Shown here: piece after piece, positions 59,467 to 64,000 of the stretch
How the letters are laid out: the number at the start of each line of letters is the position of its first letter
Numbering within the stretch: position 1 is the stretch's first letter
From: Nonomuraea glycinis
GTDB lineage: Bacteria; Actinomycetota; Actinomycetes; Streptosporangiales; Streptosporangiaceae
Reading direction: 5' to 3'
DNA: 64,000 nucleotides
NCBI RefSeq assembly: GCF_014646515.1
Contig: NZ_BMNK01000013.1
Location: forward strand, 124,001-188,000
Program-made: the position numbers and the translations under genes
The notes under the pieces: model-generated
The model's database searches: none
What the model saw: only the letters and a program-made list of their open reading frames with translations
What the model was told of the DNA's origin: nothing

Positions 59467-61545
59467 ATGCGAACACCCGACTGGCCGCGTACGGCGACCC
59501 GCTGGACGCAACTGACGCTGGCCGAGGACGACCCGGCGCATCTCGACGTCGACTTCTGGACCTCGGTGATGCGTGACAGCAGGTCCAACGCGGCCTGCAT
59601 CAGCGCCGGCGGCTACATCGCCTACTATCCGACCCGCATCCCGTTCCACCACCGCAGCACCTACCTCGGTGACACCGACCCCTTCGGCGCCCTGGTCGAG
59701 GCCGCCAGGGGATTGGACATGCACGTCATGGCCAGGGTGGACCCCCACGCCGTGCACGCCGAGGCGGCCGAGGCGCATCCCGAATGGCTGGCGCGCGACG
59801 CGCAGGGGGCGGCCATCGAGCACTGGGCGTACCCGGACATCTGGCTGACCTGCTCCTTCACCGACTACCACCGCGAGTTCATCACCGAGGTGGCCCGCGA
59901 GATCGTGCGCGAGTACGACGTCGACGCGATCTTCGCCAATCGGTGGGAGGGCTACGCCAGCATCTCCCACAGTGAGGCCGCGCAGCGCTCGTTCCGCGAC
60001 GACACCGGGTTCGAGCTGCCCAAACGCGAGCGCGACCCGTCCGACCCCGCCTGGCCCGCGTACGTGGCCTGGCGGCGGCGCAAGCTCAGCGAGCTGGTCT
60101 CGATCTGGGACACGGCGGTCAAGGACGTGCGGCCGCACGCCCGCTTCATCCCCAACCTGGGCATGTTCGCGGCCCGCGACCTCGAGCCCGAGCTGGTGCG
60201 GCGGGTCTACCCGATGTTCGTGGTGGACAAGCAGGGCCGCTCGGGGATCGAGGCTCCGTGGGCGGCGGGGCGGGTGGCCAAGCGCAGCCGCGGCCTGTAC
60301 CCCGACCGGCCGATCGGGCTCATCACCTCAGTCGGCCCCGAGCACCACCAGCACCGGTGGAAGGACTCGGTGGCCCCGCCCGAGGAGGTGCGGACGTGGA
60401 TCGTGGACGGGTTCGCGCAGGGCGCGTTCCCGTGGTTCACCAAGTTCAACGCCACCGTCTCCGACCCGCGGTGGGTGCCGCCGGTGGTGGAGGCGTTCAG
60501 CCTGCACGCGCGGCTGGAGCCGGTGCTGTCGGAGATGGCGGTCACCGCCGAGGTCGCGCTGCTCGACCCCAGCAGGGCCGGGCAGCTCAGGACGGGGGCG
60601 GCGCACACCTTCCCCGACGAAAACGGGTTCTACCAGGCGCTGGTCGAGGCCCGGATCCCGTTCGAGTTCATCGCCGACCAGGCGCTGTCCGCCGAGCGGC
60701 TGCGGCCGTACAAGGTGCTGGTGCTGGCCAATGCCGAGCAGCTCGGCGACGCGGAGTGCCAGGTGATCCGCGAGTATGTCGCCGCGGGCGGCGGCCTGGT
60801 GGCCGCGCACCAGTCCTCCCTGTACGACGAGCACGGCGACCTGCGCGACGGCTTCGGCCTCGCCGACGTGTTCGGCGTCGACCTGACCGCGCCCGTCAGG
60901 GGCCCGGTGAAGAACAACTACATCGCCCTGACCGGCGAGCACCCGGTGAACGCCGGCTTCGGGGGCGCCGAACGGATCATCGGCGGCAGCCACCTGCTGC
61001 GCGTCGAGGCCAGGCCGGGCACGCGGGTGCCGTTCCGGTTCGTGCCCGACTTCCCCGACCTGCCGATGGAGGAGCTGTACCCCAGGCAGGCGCCGGACGC
61101 CCCCGCAGTGATCACCAGGGAGGGGCCTGGGCGGGTCGTCTACATCCCGTTCGACATCGGCGCGATCTTCTGGGAGGCCCTCCAGGCCGACCACGGCCTC
61201 CTGATCGCCAACTCGGTGCGGTGGGCGCTCGGCGGCGAGCCCGAGGCCACGGTACGCGGGCCCGGCCTGGCCGACCTCGCCGTACGCCGGGACGAGCACG
61301 GCGTCGCGGTGACCGTCGTGAACCTCACCAACCCGATGGCCATGCGCGGCGCCATCAGGGAGACCATCCCGCTGCCGCCCCAGACGGTGTCGGTCGCGCT
61401 GCCGCCCGGCGCCCGGGGGGCCACGGCGCGCCTGCTGGTCGCGGACGCCGAGGCCGCCACGGTGGTACGCGACGGCCGGGTCGAGGTGGAACTGGCGAAC
61501 GTGGGGCTCATCGAGGTCGTCCACCTCACCTGGGAGCGGTCGTGA
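59467..61545 (+). CDS. GHL6-like putative glycoside hydrolase
   Basis: A 692-residue cytoplasmic protein. The N-terminal part (about 20-330) is a TIM-barrel-like domain of the hypothetical GHL6 type (SNAACISAGGYIAYYPTRIPFHHRS, DMHVMARVDPHAV, EYDVDAIFANRWEGY, the last a candidate acidic pocket). The middle (about 370-560) resembles the beta-galactosidase trimerisation/amidotransferase-like domain (KVLVLANAEQLGDAECQVIREYVAAGGGLVA). A C-terminal beta-domain follows. No signal peptide. It overlaps the next, homologous gene by 4 bp (GTGA). Substrate unknown. Confidence 0.75.
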   Translation: MRTPDWPRTATRWTQLTLAEDDPAHLDVDFWTSVMRDSRSNAACISAGGYIAYYPTRIPFHHRSTYLGDTDPFGALVEAARGLDMHVMARVDPHAVHAEAAEAHPEWLARDAQGAAIEHWAYPDIWLTCSFTDYHREFITEVAREIVREYDVDAIFANRWEGYASISHSEAAQRSFRDDTGFELPKRERDPSDPAWPAYVAWRRRKLSELVSIWDTAVKDVRPHARFIPNLGMFAARDLEPELVRRVYPMFVVDKQGRSGIEAPWAAGRVAKRSRGLYPDRPIGLITSVGPEHHQHRWKDSVAPPEEVRTWIVDGFAQGAFPWFTKFNATVSDPRWVPPVVEAFSLHARLEPVLSEMAVTAEVALLDPSRAGQLRTGAAHTFPDENGFYQALVEARIPFEFIADQALSAERLRPYKVLVLANAEQLGDAECQVIREYVAAGGGLVAAHQSSLYDEHGDLRDGFGLADVFGVDLTAPVRGPVKNNYIALTGEHPVNAGFGGAERIIGGSHLLRVEARPGTRVPFRFVPDFPDLPMEELYPRQAPDAPAVITREGPGRVVYIPFDIGAIFWEALQADHGLLIANSVRWALGGEPEATVRGPGLADLAVRRDEHGVAVTVVNLTNPMAMRGAIRETIPLPPQTVSVALPPGARGATARLLVADAEAATVVRDGRVEVELANVGLIEVVHLTWERS

Positions 61546-63560
61546 GCGGGGCGTGGTGGCGCGAGCCGTTCCAGATGTTCCAGACCAACCTCCGTGAGGT
61601 GGACGCCGGGCTCGACGTGGAGCGGGTGCTCGACTACCTGGAGGAGTTCGGGGCGAATGTCTGGCTGATCAGCGTCGGCGGCATCCTGTCCAACTATCCG
61701 ACCGGCCTGGATTTCCAGACGCGCAATCCGCGACTGGCCGAGCGCCCGTCTGGCGACCTGGTCGGCGACGCGGTCGCCGCGGCCCGCCGAAGAGGCGTGC
61801 GGGTGCTGGCCAGGATGGACTTCTCCAAGATCGACCACCGGCGGGCCGAGGAACATCCCGAGTGGTGCTTCGTGGCCCCCGACGGCGCTCGCCAGGTCTA
61901 CAACGGGCTGGCCAGCGTCTGCCCGAGCGGCGACTACTACCAGGTCAAGCTGTTCGAGGTCATCGGCGAGGTGCTCGACAGGTACGAGGTCGACGGGTTC
62001 TTCCTCAACTGGATGTCGTTCAACGAGGTGGACTACAGCCGTAAGTACTGGGGGGTCTGCCACTGCCTGGCGTGCACCCGCCGGTTCGGGGAGGAGCTGC
62101 CCGAGGGGCCGGACTCGCCCGGATACCTCAGGTGGCGCACGTTCGCGCAGGACACGATCGAGGACCTCAACTCCCGGATCCGCGCCGAGATCGCCCGGCG
62201 GAGACCGCAGGCCGCGCTGATCCTGGGCGAGCACGCCGACATCGTCTTCCACGAGGCGAACAACGCCGTCGGCCGGCCGCTCTGGCACCACCGCACCAGC
62301 GAGCACGTCAGCGCGGCGAAATCGTACCGGCCGGACGTTCCGGTGCTGGTCAACTCGGTGGGGTTCGTGGACATGCCGTACCGGATGGCGGGGGAGGAAC
62401 CGCACCACTTCGCGCAGTATCTGCTGCAGGCCATCTCGCGAGGCGCGATCCCGTCCACCTACATCATGGGGACGCCGGACGACAGCCCGTATGAGTGCCT
62501 GGAGATCGCGGCGGAGATCACCCGCTTCCACCGCGACCACGCCGACGTCTACCGGGACCTCGTCTCCGAGGCGCGCACGCTGCTGGTCCGGCCCGACCCG
62601 CTGAAGGACGGACGCCCCGCGACCAGCGAGTTCCAGGGGCTGTACCTGGCGTTGCTGGAGCGACACATCCCCTTCGACGTCCTGCCCGAGGACAAGCTGC
62701 CGGTGACCGATCTGTCCCGCTACCGGCTGATCGTGCTGCCGGACCTCGGCCCGCTCCGGTCGGCCCGCGTGCTGGACGCCTACGTGGCGGCGGGCGGGTC
62801 GGTGCTGGCGACCGGTTCGAGTGGCTTCGACGTGGACGAGGTGCAGCTCGATTGCCTGCCCGCGGTGCGCCGCCTGGCGAGCATGGAGAGCGAGGAGTCC
62901 GTGCGCTCGCTGCATCTGCGCGGTGACCGGGGCATGGTGCCGGTCATCGGGGCCTTCCACGTGGTCGAGTCCGGCGAGAAGGCGGAGGCGGGCCTGTTCG
63001 CGCTGTCCAGGGCTAGGTACGGCCCGCCGGAGAAGTGCCACGGCCACCGTGAGAGCGGCCATCCGGGCTGGCTGAGCGCCCCCTACGGCCAAGGTAAGGG
63101 CATGTTGATGCCGTGGACGGTCGGCCGCGGCTACCGGGAGACCGGACTGAGCGCGCACCGCGACCTGTTCGCCGACCGTGCCGGCCCGGACCTCGCGGTG
63201 GAGACCGGACTGCCGGAACAGGTGGAGATCGTCCCCGCGCGATCGGGGGCGGCGCGCGTGATCCACCTGCTCAACCGCTCGGGCGACGCCGACCAGCGCT
63301 TCCGCCGCCCGGTGCCGATCGGCGAGTCCTGGCTCGACCTGCCGTGGCCCGGGGAGTGGCAGGTGCGGGCCCTGGTCGCGGGCCACGCGCTGGAGGTCGA
63401 AGGCAACCGGGTGCGGCTGCCCGAGCTCGGCCTCTACGAGGTGCTGGTAGCAAATTGTCAAACAAGTACACATGAGCTATTGACGGTCTCGTCAGACAAA
63501 TGGACACTAGGTCATCACCAGGGCAGCCGGTCCCCTGTGAGAACGATGGGAGAATCATGA
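61542..63560 (+). CDS. GHL6-like putative glycoside hydrolase, paralogue with extra C-terminal tail
   Basis: A 672-residue homologue of the preceding protein, starting at the GTG of a GTGA overlap. The same plan is visible: FGANVWLISVGGILSNYPTGLDFQTRNP, GVRVLARMDFSKIDHRRAEEHPEW, YEVDGFFLNWMSFNEVDY, a CHCLAC zinc-like cluster, then the amidotransferase-like domain (YRLIVLPDLGPLRSARVLDAYVAAGGSVLA). The expected C-terminus is near LGLYEVLVA, where GC content drops; the frame then runs 40 or so residues through promoter-like DNA before a stop overlapping the next start. The natural stop seems lost. Confidence 0.75.
   Translation: MSGAWWREPFQMFQTNLREVDAGLDVERVLDYLEEFGANVWLISVGGILSNYPTGLDFQTRNPRLAERPSGDLVGDAVAAARRRGVRVLARMDFSKIDHRRAEEHPEWCFVAPDGARQVYNGLASVCPSGDYYQVKLFEVIGEVLDRYEVDGFFLNWMSFNEVDYSRKYWGVCHCLACTRRFGEELPEGPDSPGYLRWRTFAQDTIEDLNSRIRAEIARRRPQAALILGEHADIVFHEANNAVGRPLWHHRTSEHVSAAKSYRPDVPVLVNSVGFVDMPYRMAGEEPHHFAQYLLQAISRGAIPSTYIMGTPDDSPYECLEIAAEITRFHRDHADVYRDLVSEARTLLVRPDPLKDGRPATSEFQGLYLALLERHIPFDVLPEDKLPVTDLSRYRLIVLPDLGPLRSARVLDAYVAAGGSVLATGSSGFDVDEVQLDCLPAVRRLASMESEESVRSLHLRGDRGMVPVIGAFHVVESGEKAEAGLFALSRARYGPPEKCHGHRESGHPGWLSAPYGQGKGMLMPWTVGRGYRETGLSAHRDLFADRAGPDLAVETGLPEQVEIVPARSGAARVIHLLNRSGDADQRFRRPVPIGESWLDLPWPGEWQVRALVAGHALEVEGNRVRLPELGLYEVLVANCQTSTHELLTVSSDKWTLGHHQGSRSPVRTMGES
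63455..63494. promoter_or_regulatory. Operator-like sites before the second ABC binding-protein gene
   Basis: TTGTCAAACAA (63455-63465) matches the outline of the site at 59414. TGACGGTCTCGTCA (63481-63494) is a TGACG-N4-CGTCA inverted repeat. Both lie in an AT-rich block within the extended end of the GHL6-like gene. Confidence 0.5.
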
Positions 63561-64000
63561 TGAGCGGACTCGATCGGCGGGGATTCCTGAAACTGGCGGG
63601 GGCCGGGGCTGTGGGGGCTTTCCTCACGGCGTGCGGCGGCGACTCCGGCAGCGGCGGTGCGTCACTGCGGTACGCCTGGTGGGGCAACAACGTCAGGCAG
63701 CAGAACTACACGAAGGCCCTCAAGGAGTTCGCCGCCAAGAACCCGGGCGTCCAGATCGAGCCGGAGTTCGCCGACTACGCCGCCTTCCAGGAGCGCATGA
63801 CCACGCAGATCTCCGCCCGTGACGTGGCCGACATCTTCTGGATCGCCTCGCCGCAGGTGCTCACCTACCACAAGAACAAGCTCTACCGGCGCCTCGACGA
63901 CATCCCGACCCTGAACCTGGCCGACTACTCCAAGGAGGACCTGGAGTCGTACAAGCTCGGTGGACAGCTCAACACCATGCCGTTCGGCATCTTCGTCCCC
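63557..64000 (+). CDS. ABC transporter substrate-binding lipoprotein, Tat-exported, partial
   Basis: The first 148 codons of an extracellular solute-binding protein; the window ends inside it. It starts at an ATG overlapping the previous stop (ATGATG; the second ATG is also possible), with GGGAGAA upstream. The leader has a clear twin-arginine motif (DRRGFLKL) and lipobox (FLTACGG). The mature part (LRYAWWGNNVRQQNYTKALKEFAAKNPGVQIEPEFADYAAFQERMTTQI, shown here only in outline) fits family-1 sugar-binding proteins. It probably serves the substrate of the two GHL6-like enzymes. Confidence 0.88.
   Translation, partial: MMSGLDRRGFLKLAGAGAVGAFLTACGGDSGSGGASLRYAWWGNNVRQQNYTKALKEFAAKNPGVQIEPEFADYAAFQERMTTQISARDVADIFWIASPQVLTYHKNKLYRRLDDIPTLNLADYSKEDLESYKLGGQLNTMPFGIFVP

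Noticed and set aside
1..64000. CRISPR arrays, rRNA, tRNA, transposases, integrases
   Set aside because: I looked for regularly spaced repeats, tRNA-like cloverleaf ends and transposase or recombinase motifs and found none. A covariance search would be needed to exclude small RNAs fully.

Overview
The window is high-GC actinomycete DNA. Gene content (SCO6880-type T4SS-like cluster, WXG100 genes, Trypco2/STAND proteins, many NarL-type two-component pairs) fits a large-genome soil actinomycete, most likely Streptosporangiaceae such as Nonomuraea; that placement is inference. I saw no rRNA, tRNA, CRISPR array, transposase or integrase.

Layout. 1-6 kb: start of a secreted protein gene (cut by the window edge), a lipoprotein multicopper oxidase, a NarL-type kinase/regulator pair, a hypothetical and a beta-hydroxyacid-dehydrogenase-type oxidoreductase. 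6-12.4 kb: a secreted LGFP-like protein, a WXG100-associated three-gene operon, a chimeric gene scar, a class D beta-lactamase-like protein and a zinc alcohol dehydrogenase. 12.4-19.9 kb: MarR/RidA divergon, then a tripartite tricarboxylate transporter (TctABC) with its TctDE-like two-component system and a TAXI-type binding lipoprotein. 19.8-21.6 kb: lower-GC island with two unknown genes, a gene remnant and a perfect hairpin. 21.6-25.6 kb: DUF6223-like membrane protein, a second NarL-type pair, and a TetR/NmrA divergon with three operators.

25.8-31.1 kb: a 1548-residue multicopper oxidase with a small FixH/YtkA-like membrane partner, closed by a strong terminator. 31.1-38.4 kb: a T4SS-like cluster (lytic transglycosylase/NlpC-P60, lipoprotein, small membrane protein, VirB6-like and SCO6880-like proteins, VirB4-like ATPase) without relaxase or integrase. 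38.5-43.2 kb: HtrA-like protease, MoxR ATPase, DUF58 and two VWA membrane proteins in one operon. 43.4-47.8 kb: Trypco2 plus a 1352-residue trypsin-STAND NTPase, a predicted self/non-self or antiphage conflict module and the best candidate for an undescribed system here. 48-52 kb: unknown proteins and a Ser/Thr kinase with a lipoprotein partner. 52-64 kb: a carbohydrate island with a secreted hydrolase, LacI regulator, ABC importer, intracellular GH68 enzyme, two GHL6-like putative glycosidases and a second ABC binding protein that runs off the end. Three matching CTAA-type operators tie the hydrolase and importer to the LacI protein.

Two themes cross the window. Short tandem duplications of stop/start (ATGA) junctions create tiny coupled ORFs between operon partners (23.3 and 41.1 kb). 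Several gene 3' ends survive as orphan remnants (about 10.0, 19.8, 43.3 and perhaps 48.8 kb).
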